DNA of 64,000 nucleotides from JAICKN01 sp036489565 (GCA_036489565.1 DASXFN010000083.1:1-64000); one strand, 5' to 3'. Counted from the first letter of the stretch, positions 25,938 to 34,600 are shown. A program made the numbers and translations. Notes: generated by a model from the sequence alone, not told the origin.

Positions 25938-26318
25938 ATGCTTGAACAGATCAAGTCGTGGTTTCAACTGGCCGAGATCGGTCAGTCCCGTTCCTCCATC
26001 ACCAACCCATTGCAGTGGACCTTGGTCATTCTGATTGGAGGGATCATCTTGTTTTGGTGCATAAAGGTGCCGCCTTTTGTTACCTATATTTTGGTGGGTG
26101 CGTTCGTGGTGGTATTCGTCATCTTTGTTTATACATACCTATATTTCATGCACAAACAACCAGACGTGCTACGGTCCGAAAATTTCCACCTTTCCAAAAT
26201 GGCCATCGAGCACGGGTTATTAGGCGACAGCATTCATGGGCTACTTACAGCAGATGAGTTGAAAGCAGACCCTCCGCGTCTGTCCAGCGCTAGCTCTGGC
26301 GCGGAGCCGAAGTCATGA
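25938..26318 (+). CDS. small two-helix membrane protein, unknown
   Basis: A 126-residue protein from ATG 25938; the frame opens upstream at TTG 25842 but that stretch is unlike protein. Two hydrophobic helices (LVILIGGIILFWCIKVP and YILVGAFVVVFVIFVYTYLYF) are followed by a cytoplasmic tail (SKMAIEHGLLGDSIHGLL). The stop overlaps the next start (ATGA, 26315-26318), so it is translationally coupled to the 92-residue protein. No family recognised. Confidence 0.65.
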   Translation: MLEQIKSWFQLAEIGQSRSSITNPLQWTLVILIGGIILFWCIKVPPFVTYILVGAFVVVFVIFVYTYLYFMHKQPDVLRSENFHLSKMAIEHGLLGDSIHGLLTADELKADPPRLSSASSGAEPKS

Positions 26319-26593
26319 AGCATTTCATCTTGCTGGCCAGCGGAACCACCGAACAATATAACCAAGTCACACAGATTTTCCAGGGAACTAACTATGGTTA
26401 TTGGCATTGGATAGATAATGTGTGGCTTATACGAAGTCCTTTCGACGGTGATACAGCGGCGGGTTTCAGAAATAACATCATGAATCGCATACCAGGATTG
26501 CATTTCATAATCCTTGAGACCAGACCAAGGGACTGGGCAAGATTTTCGGACAACAAGTGGCAGGAATGGTTAGACAATCAGTGGAAGGAATAG
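26315..26593 (+). CDS. small protein, possible SinR/Cas2-like ferredoxin fold
   Basis: A 92-residue protein coupled to the two-helix membrane protein upstream. The pattern of an N-terminal strand (KHFILLASG), a helix (YNQVTQIFQG), then 'YWHWIDNVWLIRSP' and a late strand (LHFIILETRP) resembles small ferredoxin-fold proteins annotated as SinR-like or Cas2-like. The similarity is by eye and weak. The gene could be part of an accessory two-gene module near tRNA-Ser. No CRISPR array or cas genes are present. Confidence 0.55.
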   Translation: MKHFILLASGTTEQYNQVTQIFQGTNYGYWHWIDNVWLIRSPFDGDTAAGFRNNIMNRIPGLHFIILETRPRDWARFSDNKWQEWLDNQWKE

Positions 26594-26647
26594 TGGCTAT
26601 TCTCGTGTTCGAGTGTGAGTTTAGACCCGCCGGATTAAACTAAGAAC

Positions 26648-27865
26648 ATGGCCCAGCCTGCCGCACGCTCCAACCCTCTTTCTTGCCTAACCAATCAACT
26701 TAGTGATCTTAAAAGCAAGGGCACGTACTTCCATCTACGCGTATTGGAAGACGAACAAGAAGCCGTATGCAGGTTTGACGGCAAGAAGGTCATCAACCTC
26801 GCGTCGAACAATTATTTAGGACTCACCACGCACCCCAAACTCCGGGAAGCGGCGCTTGAGGCAACCCGCAAATACGGCGTCGGTTCTGGTGCCGTGCGCA
26901 CCATCGCCGGAACCATGAAAATCCACATGGAACTGGAAGAAAGAATTGCCCGCTTCAAAAATGTGGAGGCTTGTGTCGTGTTTCAATCCGGCTTCGCGGC
27001 CAATGCGGGAACTGTCTCCGCGGTGTTGGGAAAAGAAGATTTCATTATCTCCGATCAGTTGAACCATGCGTCCATCATTGACGGAGCTCGCCTCTCGCGC
27101 GCGAAGATTCTGGTCTTCGAGCACAAGAATATTGTTCAGGCGGAAGAGAAGCTGGCCAGCATAAAAAACGAGCCGGGCAAGAAATTGCTCATCAGCGATG
27201 GCGTCTTTTCTATGGACGGCGACATCGGTCCGCTGCCCGCCCTCTGCGACTTAGCGGAGAAATATGGCGCCATCATGATGGTGGACGATGCGCATGCCTC
27301 GGGCGTTCTCGGCCGCAACGGACGCGGCACTATTGATCATTTCAATGTCCATGGGCGAGTGGACATTCAGGTGGGAACTTTGTCTAAGGCCATTGGCGCG
27401 CTGGGCGGATATGTTTGCGGCACGCGCGACCTCATTGAATTTCTTTACCATCGGGCCAGGCCGTTTTTATTTTCCACCTCGCATCCGCCATCCGTTGCGG
27501 CAACATGCATCGCGGCCTTCGATGTTCTCGAAAACGAACCGGAGCGGATTGACAAGCTCTGGGAGAACACGCGCTTCTGGAAAAAAGAGCTGGCGCTGCT
27601 GGGATTCGACATCGGTGGCAAGACGACCCCGGCGAGCGAAACGCCGATCACGCCGATCATTCTTGGCGATGGCAAACTAACGATGGATTTTTCGCGCGAA
27701 CTTTTTCAAGAAGGCGTATTGGGAACGGGCATCGCTTTTCCTACGGTGCCTGAAGGCAAAGCGCGTATTCGCACCATCATGACGGCCACGCATACGCAGG
27801 ATGAATTGCAAGAGGCGCTGGGAGCGTTGAAAAAGGTTGGAAAGAAGATGGGAGTTGTCGCATGA
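26648..27865 (+). CDS. kbl: KBL/BioF-family PLP acyltransferase (glycine C-acetyltransferase-like)
   Basis: A 405-residue alpha-oxoamine synthase. Typical features are NLASNNYLGLTTHPKLREAA, YGVGSGAVRTIAGTMKIHMELE, VDDAHASGVLGRNGRG (His216 region) and the PLP-binding lysine Lys247 in QVGTLSKAIGALGGY. These enzymes condense an acyl-CoA with an amino acid: KBL uses acetyl-CoA and glycine (threonine breakdown), BioF uses pimeloyl-CoA and alanine. Overall features favour KBL, but no tdh or bio genes are adjacent to settle it. Confidence 0.8.
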   Translation: MAQPAARSNPLSCLTNQLSDLKSKGTYFHLRVLEDEQEAVCRFDGKKVINLASNNYLGLTTHPKLREAALEATRKYGVGSGAVRTIAGTMKIHMELEERIARFKNVEACVVFQSGFAANAGTVSAVLGKEDFIISDQLNHASIIDGARLSRAKILVFEHKNIVQAEEKLASIKNEPGKKLLISDGVFSMDGDIGPLPALCDLAEKYGAIMMVDDAHASGVLGRNGRGTIDHFNVHGRVDIQVGTLSKAIGALGGYVCGTRDLIEFLYHRARPFLFSTSHPPSVAATCIAAFDVLENEPERIDKLWENTRFWKKELALLGFDIGGKTTPASETPITPIILGDGKLTMDFSRELFQEGVLGTGIAFPTVPEGKARIRTIMTATHTQDELQEALGALKKVGKKMGVVA

Positions 27866-28169
27866 GTTGCCGCGCAGTCATCCCGCGAAAACTTAACTCG
27901 CGTAATTTTTTCTTTGCCGATTCGGCAGTATCCAATCTGGTGCTGTCTCTTTCGTAATCTTATTTTCATTCTCCAATCATGTAAGAATCAATAACTTGCG
28001 AGCAATCCACAGGCTGCAACATCTCTTTAAAACATGGGTTTACATCTAGTGGATTGGGAGTTGCAAGACGTACAGGTTGAGTAGTCAGAATTCGCCGCTT
28101 GATCCGCGCAACCCGGCACATCAAGCTTTACCGGGCAACCGAAGGATGATGATGGCGAGGAGTCAGAAA
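27866..28169. other. intergenic region, nothing recognised
   Basis: About 300 bases between kbl-like and the YXWGXW-type gene. The latter's open frame reaches back to a TTG at 28077, but the good ribosome binding site is at 28157-28162. I see no structured RNA or repeat here. Confidence 0.35.
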
Positions 28170-29147
28170 ATGCATCTACTACGCTCGGTTCGTACTTACA
28201 TTTTCGCAGCGTTGCTGGTGGTTCTACCCGCGGCAGCGTTTGGGGGGATTGGGATTTCCGTCACGATCGCGCCTCCGGTGCTGCCCGTTTACACGCAGCC
28301 GGTCTGCCCTGGCGACGGCTACATCTGGACTCCTGGCTATTGGGCTTATGGCCCTGAGGGCTACTACTGGGTAGCCGGAACCTGGGTACTCGCTCCACAA
28401 CCCGGCCTTCTTTGGACACCTGGCTATTGGGGATTCTCCAGCGGCGCTTATCTCTGGCACGCGGGCTATTGGGGACCGCACGTTGGCTTCTACGGCGGAG
28501 TTGACTATGGATACGGTTACGGTGGCGTGGGCTTCGTCGGCGGCCGCTGGGACCATGGACATTTCTTCTACAACACAGCCGTCTCTCGCGTGAACGTCAC
28601 TGTGATTCATAACGTCTATCACACCGAAGTGATCCATCGGAATGTGAGCCGGGTCAGTTACAACGGCCCGGGCGGACGCAATATTCGCCCCACCGCGGAG
28701 CAGGAGCGCTTCGACCACGAACGGCACTTTGAGCGCACTCCGGTGCAGGTGCAGCATGAGCATATGGCCAGCACGCGTCCCGACAACTTTGCGTCACGGA
28801 ACCATGGACGGCCGTCCGCTCCGGCGATGAGCAGGCCGATGAACGCGCATAACGTTCCGCGTCCTGGAAATCCACATGAGAACATGAAGCCGATGGCTCC
28901 CGCGCATAACACCAACGTTCCCAGACCTGCCAATGGCGGATTCCACGGCAATGCCAACAATGGCCATCCGAACAATCCGCCTCACAACGAGGCCCCTCAC
29001 AATATGGCGCCACACAATGAGCCCGCGCATAATCAGCCGCACAATATGGCACCACACAACGGAGCGCCGCACAACATGGCACCGCATAACGAGCCTGCGC
29101 ATGGTGGCGGAGGGCATCCGGAGCCGGAACACAAAGACCATCACTAA
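28170..29147 (+). CDS. YXWGXW-repeat exported protein with His/Asn-rich tail
   Basis: The start at 28170 is supported by GAGGAG at 28157-28162 and gives 325 residues with a signal peptide (TYIFAALLVVLPAAAFGG). The N-terminal half has several Trp/Tyr/Gly repeats (YIWTPGYWAYGPEGYYW, LLWTPGYWGFSSGAYLWHAG, YWGPHVGFYGGVDYGYGYGG). The C-terminal third is Pro/His/Asn-rich with a repeated unit of about eight residues (PHNMAPHNEPAHNQPHN). It is a secreted or outer-membrane-associated protein typical of Acidobacteriota; its function is unknown and metal binding by the tail is speculative. A strong terminator follows. Confidence 0.82.
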   Translation: MHLLRSVRTYIFAALLVVLPAAAFGGIGISVTIAPPVLPVYTQPVCPGDGYIWTPGYWAYGPEGYYWVAGTWVLAPQPGLLWTPGYWGFSSGAYLWHAGYWGPHVGFYGGVDYGYGYGGVGFVGGRWDHGHFFYNTAVSRVNVTVIHNVYHTEVIHRNVSRVSYNGPGGRNIRPTAEQERFDHERHFERTPVQVQHEHMASTRPDNFASRNHGRPSAPAMSRPMNAHNVPRPGNPHENMKPMAPAHNTNVPRPANGGFHGNANNGHPNNPPHNEAPHNMAPHNEPAHNQPHNMAPHNGAPHNMAPHNEPAHGGGGHPEPEHKDHH

Positions 29148-29166
29148 TCAGGGATCACTTATCTGG

Positions 29167-29194
29167 AACGGCTGGCTGCATGCCAGCCGTTTTT
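29167..29194 (+). terminator. rho-independent terminator
   Basis: AACGGCTGGC (29167-29176) pairs with GCCAGCCGTT (29182-29191) across a five-base loop, followed by TTT. It lies 19 bases after the YXWGXW-type gene and ahead of the convergent ABC exporter. Confidence 0.9.
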
Positions 29195-29226
29195 ATTTGG
29201 GAGATAATTTGCCGCGTGCTCGTGCC

Positions 29227-31098
29227 TTAATTCAATACGGTTTGAGCGAATTGGCGCTGGTAAAGATCGGCGTAAAGGCCGCGCTGCTCCAGAAGTTCGG
29301 CATGAGTGCCGCGCTCAACGATCCGGCCTTCCTGCACCACCAAGATCTGGTCGGCATGCAGAATGGTGGAAAGTCGATGGGCAATCACGATGGAAGTCCT
29401 TCCGGCGAGCGCGATTTCGAATGCACGCTGAATCGCAGCTTCAGATTCCGAATCCAGATGCGCCGTCGCTTCGTCCAGAATGACGATGTCGGGCGCTTTC
29501 AGCAATAGGCGCGCGATGGCCAGGCGCTGCTTTTCGCCTCCTGAGAACCGATAACCGCGTTCTCCAACCAGCGTATCAAGTCCCTTAGGCAAAGATGAAA
29601 CCAGCGGGAGGATTTGCGCCGCGCGTAGAGCTTCGTTGATCTCGACATCGGTAGCATCTGGTTTGGCATAAAGAAGATTCGCGCGGATCGTATCGTGAAA
29701 CAGGTGCGCGTCTTGCGTCACCACGCCAATGCGCTGGTGCAGGGAATCGAGTTTCGCATCGCGCACATCAATTCCATCGACCGCGACGAACCCGGATTGC
29801 ACATCATAAAGGCGAGGCACGAGCTGGGTGATCGTCGTTTTGCCCGCGCCTGACGGGCCGACGAGAGCGATCAGCTGCCCAGGCTGGGCCGTAAAGCTGA
29901 CGTCGTGCAGAACGACTTTTTCCGGCATCTTGTCGGGCACTGCAATCGATTCGAGCGATGCCAGCGAAACGTCCGCGGAAGCCGGATAGCGGAACGACAC
30001 ATGATCGAAAGAAATTGTGGCTGGACCTCCAGGAACAGCGATGGCGTGAGGCTTTTCCTGGATCATGGGCGGCAGGTCGAGCACTTCAAAGACACGTTCG
30101 AACGAAACCAACGCGGTCATTACGCTGACCTGAATATTAGAAAGCCCTACCAGCGGCCCGTAGAGACGCGCCAGCAAGGAAACCAGTGCGACCACCGTGC
30201 CGACATCCAGTTTGTGTTGCACAGCGAGCACGCCGCCCCATCCATAAGTAAGCGCGCTGGCAAACGAGGCCATCAGGATAAGCGCGGTGAAAAAGAGCCG
30301 TCCGTAGATGGTGCGTTTTACTGCAATATCGGAGACACGCGCGGCCTTCGATTCAAATGATTTGCTTTCATCCTGGCGGCGGCCAAAAAGTTTCGCCAAC
30401 TGCGCGCCGGCCACGTTGAACCGCTCTACCATCAGGTTGTTCATGGAGGCAGTGAGGTCATAACTTTCACGCGTAATGGCCTGCAGTTTGTGTCCCCAGA
30501 AGCGCGCCGGAAAAATGAAGAGTGGCAGCAGCACCAGCGCCAGCAATGTAATTTGCCACGAGAGCACGAACATGGCGCCCAGGATCAGGGTCACGGTAAT
30601 AATGTTGCCGACGACGTTGGAAAGAATGTCAGTAAACGCGCTTTGCGCTCCGGAAACGTCATTGTTCAGGCGGCTGACGAGCGAGCCCGTCTGGGTGCGG
30701 GTAAAGAACGCCAGCGGCATCTGCTGGATGTGTTCAAAAAGTTTCGTGCGCAATGAGAGCACGATGCGAGAGCTAATCTTCGCTGAAAGGTAAGACTGCG
30801 TCAGCCCGAGCGCCGCGTCGAAGATGGCAAGAACGCCCACCAGCAATGCGAGTTGAATGATGAGGTGGGAATCCCCCTTGAGTATTCCCTGATTAATGAT
30901 TTCTCGGTAAATGAGCGGATTGGCGATTCCGATGGCGGCATCCACTACCACCACAAGCAGAAACACCACCAGCAGCCTGGCATACGGCGCGGCAAACAAT
31001 AGCGTGCGCCTGGTTGTCCCCGGCTTTATTTTTTGATTTAAGACGGACGCGTCCTTCCCAAAGGAACGCATGGATCCAATCATTCTGGCGGCACCCAT
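29227..31098 (-). CDS. ABC exporter, fused permease-ATPase
   Basis: A 623-residue half-transporter: an N-terminal six-helix ABC membrane domain (about residues 30-330) and a C-terminal nucleotide-binding domain. The Walker A motif GPSGAGKTT, signature FSGGEKQRLAIARLL and Walker B IVILDEATAHLD are intact, and the switch IVIAHRLS is present. Such proteins work as dimers and export lipids, peptides or drugs (MsbA/MDR-like). No substrate clue is given by neighbours. Start choice among M1, M5 and M9 is not decisive. Confidence 0.92.
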   Translation of the reverse strand: MGAARMIGSMRSFGKDASVLNQKIKPGTTRRTLLFAAPYARLLVVFLLVVVVDAAIGIANPLIYREIINQGILKGDSHLIIQLALLVGVLAIFDAALGLTQSYLSAKISSRIVLSLRTKLFEHIQQMPLAFFTRTQTGSLVSRLNNDVSGAQSAFTDILSNVVGNIITVTLILGAMFVLSWQITLLALVLLPLFIFPARFWGHKLQAITRESYDLTASMNNLMVERFNVAGAQLAKLFGRRQDESKSFESKAARVSDIAVKRTIYGRLFFTALILMASFASALTYGWGGVLAVQHKLDVGTVVALVSLLARLYGPLVGLSNIQVSVMTALVSFERVFEVLDLPPMIQEKPHAIAVPGGPATISFDHVSFRYPASADVSLASLESIAVPDKMPEKVVLHDVSFTAQPGQLIALVGPSGAGKTTITQLVPRLYDVQSGFVAVDGIDVRDAKLDSLHQRIGVVTQDAHLFHDTIRANLLYAKPDATDVEINEALRAAQILPLVSSLPKGLDTLVGERGYRFSGGEKQRLAIARLLLKAPDIVILDEATAHLDSESEAAIQRAFEIALAGRTSIVIAHRLSTILHADQILVVQEGRIVERGTHAELLEQRGLYADLYQRQFAQTVLN

Positions 31099-31210
31099 GA
31101 AGACAAATATAGCTTAGAAGTCGCCCAGCCATTTCACGGGAAGGTAGGCCGCAAGGGCGTTCGGGAGGCGTTCGTCCGCGGTAAAAGCCTAGGGAATAGC
31201 TATGAGTGAT

Positions 31211-31225
31211 CTAGCATATTGCTAG
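31211..31225. promoter_or_regulatory. palindrome upstream of DUF1810 gene
   Basis: CTAGCA (31211-31216) and TGCTAG (31220-31225) are perfect inverted copies with a three-base spacer, about 26 bases upstream of the DUF1810 start and 113 bases from the divergent ABC exporter start. It is a possible operator; the binding protein is unknown. Confidence 0.3.
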
Positions 31226-31251
31226 GCAATAGGCTCCGGTAAAATTGCCCT

Positions 31252-31692
31252 ATGGCTTGTCAAGGCACGAACGATCCCTACAACCTCCAGCGATTTGTTG
31301 ACGCACAAAATTCTACTTATGCGCGCGCGCAGGTAGAATTGTCGGCGGGACAGAAGCGGGGGCATTGGATCTGGTTCATTTTTCCCCAGCTCAAAGGACT
31401 GGGAATGAGTCCGATGTCGCAAGAGTTCGGACTCTCTTCGCTCGATGAGGCCAAAGAGTACTCGAACCATCCGATCCTGGGTGCTCGGCTCAAAGAATGT
31501 ACGCAACTCGTTTTGAACGTCCAAGGCCGGTCGGTTGATCAAATCTTCGGATACCCGGACAATTTGAAGTTCCGCTCTTCCATGACTCTGTTTGCCAAAA
31601 GCGCTCCGGATAGCCAGATTTTCAAGGACACACTGGAGAAATACTTCGGTAGCGAGGGCGACCCACTGACGATTGAACGGCTGGGAATCTAA
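31252..31692 (+). CDS. DUF1810-family protein
   Basis: A 146-residue protein with the full DUF1810 pattern: DPYNLQRFVDAQNSTYARAQ, ELSAGQKRGHWIWFIFPQLKG, EYSNHPILGARLKECTQLVL, FGYPDNLKFRSSMTLFA. The family is widespread and of unknown function; it has been linked to nucleotide or ADP-ribose-like substrates but this is not established. It is monocistronic and followed by a very strong hairpin. Confidence 0.9.
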   Translation: MACQGTNDPYNLQRFVDAQNSTYARAQVELSAGQKRGHWIWFIFPQLKGLGMSPMSQEFGLSSLDEAKEYSNHPILGARLKECTQLVLNVQGRSVDQIFGYPDNLKFRSSMTLFAKSAPDSQIFKDTLEKYFGSEGDPLTIERLGI

Positions 31693-31707
31693 CCTTCGAA
31701 TTTGCAC

Positions 31708-31739
31708 GGTAGTGGCTGAATTTAGATTCAGCCACTACC
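31708..31739 (+). terminator. long perfect hairpin after DUF1810 gene
   Basis: GGTAGTGGCTGAAT (31708-31721) and ATTCAGCCACTACC (31726-31739) form a 14-base perfect stem with a four-base loop, 16 bases after the stop codon. The following sequence is only moderately T-rich. It probably ends this transcript before the yceD-rpmF-plsX operon. Confidence 0.75.
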
Positions 31740-31868
31740 AATTTGCACCCTTTTCTTGACACCCTTTCCCACCCCCTTTATCCTTAACTCTAGCTCCCTT
31801 GAAGACTTACGCCTCTGTGCGTGCTTCCGCCGCTTCGCGGTATCCAGTGGGGGCTGCGGGAGTTATCG

Positions 31869-32426
31869 ATGCGGTTCGAAATCAAAGAGCTGGAACGCCA
31901 TCCGATTGATTTCAAGGAAGAGTTTGCGCCCGAAGCGCTCGATTTAGGCCCGGATGCGCGCCAGGTTACGGTCCTAAAAACCTCCGGCCGCGCGCAACTG
32001 GTGGAAGAGCATGAAGGCCGGCAGCGGACGATTCAGGACATCCGCGTAAGTGGCAAGCTGCGGACAAGGCTGGAACTGCCTTGCGCGCGCTGCCTGGAGC
32101 CGGTGAATTACGACGTGAATCGCGATTTTGATTTGTTGTACCGCCCACAGGGATCGGACGCCGGGCGGGAAGAGCTTTCGGTGACAGCGGCGGAGGCGGA
32201 AGTAAGCTACTATCAAGGAGATGGGCTTCTGCTGGATGATGTTGTCCGCGAGCAGGTGCTCCTGGCCGTTCCTTTGAAGGTGACTTGCCGGGAAGACTGC
32301 AAGGGGCTTTGCCCGCACTGCGGAAAGAATTTGAATGTGGAACAATGCTCCTGCGCCGAACCGGTGGTAGATCCGCGCTGGACGGCGTTAAAAGACATCC
32401 GAAGTAAGTTGGAACATCAGAATTAG
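31869..32426 (+). CDS. YceD/DUF177-family protein
   Basis: 185 residues from ATG 31869, which has a GCGGGAG ribosome binding site upstream; the frame opens at 31821 but the longer start is less likely. It has the DUF177 core (GKLRTRLELPCARCLEPVNYDVNRDFDLLY) and a C-terminal Cys-rich segment CREDCKGLCPHCGKNLNVEQ that probably binds zinc. In many bacteria this gene precedes rpmF and is linked to 23S rRNA maturation or ribosome function (plant DUF177 and YceD work); the exact role here is inferred. It starts the operon yceD-rpmF-plsX. Confidence 0.9.
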   Translation: MRFEIKELERHPIDFKEEFAPEALDLGPDARQVTVLKTSGRAQLVEEHEGRQRTIQDIRVSGKLRTRLELPCARCLEPVNYDVNRDFDLLYRPQGSDAGREELSVTAAEAEVSYYQGDGLLLDDVVREQVLLAVPLKVTCREDCKGLCPHCGKNLNVEQCSCAEPVVDPRWTALKDIRSKLEHQN

Positions 32427-32467
32427 AAATCGGCCGTGGCGCACTTCGCCCGGCAAATGAGGAAACC

Positions 32468-32653
32468 ATGCCTAATCCAAATCGACGACATTCACAAAAG
32501 CGCACCTCCACTCGGCGCGCGCACGATGCTTTGAAGAGTTCATCGCTCTCTGAGTGTCCAAATTGCCATGAGAAGAAGATGCCCCACCGTGCCTGCAAGA
32601 AGTGCGGCTACTACAAAGGCCGCGAAGTTCTTGAAGTTGAGGAAGCCAGCTAG
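32468..32653 (+). CDS. rpmF: 50S ribosomal protein L32
   Basis: A 61-residue L32: PNPNRRHSQKRTSTRRAHDA then a zinc-type CPNCHEKKMPHRACKKCGYY. Four cysteines make it a zinc-binding (C+) L32, which is of interest because C+ ribosomal proteins can be replaced by C- paralogues under zinc limitation. A GAGGA ribosome binding site precedes it. It sits between yceD and plsX in the conserved order. Confidence 0.97.
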   Translation: MPNPNRRHSQKRTSTRRAHDALKSSSLSECPNCHEKKMPHRACKKCGYYKGREVLEVEEAS

Positions 32654-32661
32654 CCCCTGCC

Positions 32662-33690
32662 ATGCCAAGCGTCATAGCGCTCGACGCGATGGGTTCAGAC
32701 CGTGCACCGAAGCCCGAAATTGAGGGCGCCATTCAGGCGGCACGGCAACACGGCGTTCATGTTTCTCTGGTCGGCCCGGAAGGTATCCTCCGGGCTGAGC
32801 TGTCCCGCTATTCTGCGGCGGCATCCCTGCCAATTCATATTGTCCATGCCAGCGAAGTAATTTCGATGGAGGACAAAGCTATGCAGGCGGTGCGCGCCAA
32901 GCGCGACTCTACCATCCGCGTGGGACTGCGGTTGGTGCGCGAAGGCGATGCGGCGGGATTTGTGACTGCGGGCAACACCGGCGCGGCCATGGCCACGGCG
33001 AAGATCGTTTTAGGAATGCTGCCCGGAGTGGACCGTCCCGCGCTCGCAGCGGTTTTCCCTACTGCAATTCGGACAGTCGCGGTTTTGCTCGATGTGGGCG
33101 CAAACGTGGATTGCAAGCCTGAAAACCTGGAACAGTTTGCGGTGATGGGCGAAATTTATTGCCGCAGCATGTTCGGCACGCGAAGTCCGCGCGTAGGCCT
33201 GCTTTCCATTGGCGAAGAAGAGAGCAAGGGCAACGAACTCACGCGTGAGGCCTTCCAGTTGCTCAAACAGCTTCCACTGAATTTTATTGGCAACGTCGAA
33301 GGCCGCGATTTATATAACGGCCAAGTGGATGTGATCGTGGCCGACGGTTTTGTAGGAAACGTCGCGCTCAAGATTTCAGAAGGCGTGGTGCACCTTGTGC
33401 GCGCCACCCTGCGCGAGACACTGAAAACAACCATCTCGCGGCAAGTTGGATATCTGCTTTCGCGCAGCGCATTTTCGGATTTTAAAAAGCGGCTCGACCA
33501 CACTGAATACGGTGGCGCGCCACTGTTGGGCGTAAAGGGTGTGTGCTTCATCACCCACGGGTCGTCCAATACAAACGCGATCAAGAATGCATTGCGAGTT
33601 GCTGCGGAATTTGCGGAGCATAAGATCAACGCAACTATTGAAAAAGAGCTGGCGGGGATCAGGCCGGTGGCTGCAACAATAAGCATATAA
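32662..33690 (+). CDS. plsX: phosphate acyltransferase PlsX
   Basis: A 342-residue PlsX, beginning VIALDAMGSDRAPKPEIEGA. It converts acyl-ACP to acyl-phosphate for phospholipid synthesis. Other signatures are GFVTAGNTGAAMATAKIVLG, LLDVGANVDCKPENLEQFA, EEESKGNELTREAFQLLK, GNVEGRDLYNGQVDVIVADGF and YGGAPLLGVKGVCFITHG. It follows rpmF by eight bases. The usual next genes fabH and fabD do not follow directly; instead a divergent hydrolase lies between plsX and fabD and no fabH is seen. Confidence 0.96.
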   Translation: MPSVIALDAMGSDRAPKPEIEGAIQAARQHGVHVSLVGPEGILRAELSRYSAAASLPIHIVHASEVISMEDKAMQAVRAKRDSTIRVGLRLVREGDAAGFVTAGNTGAAMATAKIVLGMLPGVDRPALAAVFPTAIRTVAVLLDVGANVDCKPENLEQFAVMGEIYCRSMFGTRSPRVGLLSIGEEESKGNELTREAFQLLKQLPLNFIGNVEGRDLYNGQVDVIVADGFVGNVALKISEGVVHLVRATLRETLKTTISRQVGYLLSRSAFSDFKKRLDHTEYGGAPLLGVKGVCFITHGSSNTNAIKNALRVAAEFAEHKINATIEKELAGIRPVAATISI

Positions 33691-33693
33691 ATT

Positions 33694-34467
33694 TCACTCT
33701 GGATTGGTTTGATGGCCGGCAATAAAGTTTAACGTTCGCCGCCACGCATCCGCGCAAGCTTCTGCGTGTTCCTTGTACTTAACGTCGAAAAAACTATGCG
33801 GTGCATTGGGATAAGTAATGATTTCATGTTGTACAGAAGCTTTCGTAAGCGCTTCGTCAAATGCAGCGACGTCAATGCGAGGAATACCAACGTCGGCGCC
33901 GCCGAATATTGCTAGAATTGGCGCGCTTAGTTCGGTAGAGTGCTGCGTGGGGCCAGTCGCACCGTTGGGATACAAGCTAGGGGCGCCATAAAATCCAATC
34001 ACGCCGTTCAATCGGAAGTGCGCAGCCGAAGCGAAGAACGCCTGGCGGCCTCCGAAGCAAAACCCCAGTGCAAACATTCCGCGAGTCGCCACGCCGTCAA
34101 TGGTGCGGAGATGATTGGCTGCGGCCATGATGTCATCACTGATAGTTTTTCGCGAGACCTGAAAAATATGTTTCATGAAAGGGAAATTTTCGTCGCGGGG
34201 GCCGGTGCCAGCAGTGCGCCCAAAATAATCCAGGACAATCGCCGCATGGCCTTGCTCGGCAAGTCGCACAGCCAAGTCTTCATAAAAGGCATAAAGCCCA
34301 CGCATATCTGGTAAAACGATTATTCCCGCTCCGGAGGGTTGCGCTGGCTTGGCAAGGAAAGCTGAAAAAGACGATCTGTCGGCGGATTTTAAGGTGAGAG
34401 GCACTGAATGTACTTGCGTTTTAGGCTGAGTGAAGATGGGAGGCATGGAGTCATTTTCAAAGCACAT
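33694..34467 (-). CDS. dienelactone hydrolase-family protein
   Basis: 257 residues from ATG 34467, supported by AAAGGA upstream; a TTG at 34482 is less likely. It is a dienelactone-hydrolase-type alpha/beta protein whose nucleophile is Cys137 in GFCFGGRQ, with the Asp in IFGGADVGIP and His in PNAPHSFFD completing the triad. Members hydrolyse dienelactones in aromatic breakdown or act on other carboxylic esters and lactones. It is inserted, on the opposite strand, between plsX and fabD. Two palindromes (34533-34571) lie in its promoter region. Confidence 0.88.
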   Translation of the reverse strand: MCFENDSMPPIFTQPKTQVHSVPLTLKSADRSSFSAFLAKPAQPSGAGIIVLPDMRGLYAFYEDLAVRLAEQGHAAIVLDYFGRTAGTGPRDENFPFMKHIFQVSRKTISDDIMAAANHLRTIDGVATRGMFALGFCFGGRQAFFASAAHFRLNGVIGFYGAPSLYPNGATGPTQHSTELSAPILAIFGGADVGIPRIDVAAFDEALTKASVQHEIITYPNAPHSFFDVKYKEHAEACADAWRRTLNFIAGHQTNPE

Positions 34468-34532
34468 AGGAGATCCTTTCAAGGGTATACAGCAAGCTCA
34501 AGATAAAATGCTCTTTAGTATTATACCACAAT

Positions 34533-34548
34533 TTGCATTTATATGCAA
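34533..34548. promoter_or_regulatory. inverted repeat TTGCAT-N4-ATGCAA
   Basis: TTGCAT (34533-34538) and ATGCAA (34543-34548) are perfect inverted copies with a four-base spacer, in the 133-base divergent region between the dienelactone hydrolase and fabD. The spacing fits a dimeric helix-turn-helix protein. The regulator is unknown. Confidence 0.4.
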
Positions 34549-34553
34549 GTCAA

Positions 34554-34571
34554 TGAATGAATATTCATTCC
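34554..34571. promoter_or_regulatory. TetR/FadR-like operator upstream of fabD
   Basis: GAATGAATATTCATTC (34555-34570) is a perfect 16-base palindrome. With flanking bases it reads TGAATGAATATTCATTCC, which differs at one base from the Bacillus FadR (TetR-family) consensus TGAATGANTANTCATTCA as I recall it. It sits 30 bases upstream of the fabD ATG. Binding by an acyl-CoA-sensing TetR-family repressor is therefore plausible. Confidence 0.55.
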
Positions 34572-34600
34572 AAAAAAGAAAAGGTTAACGGCTTTCGTTT

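Noticed and set aside
28946..29130. Short-period repeats that could be taken for a CRISPR array
   Set aside because: They lie in frame inside the His/Asn-rich tail of an exported protein and have no spacers of constant length.
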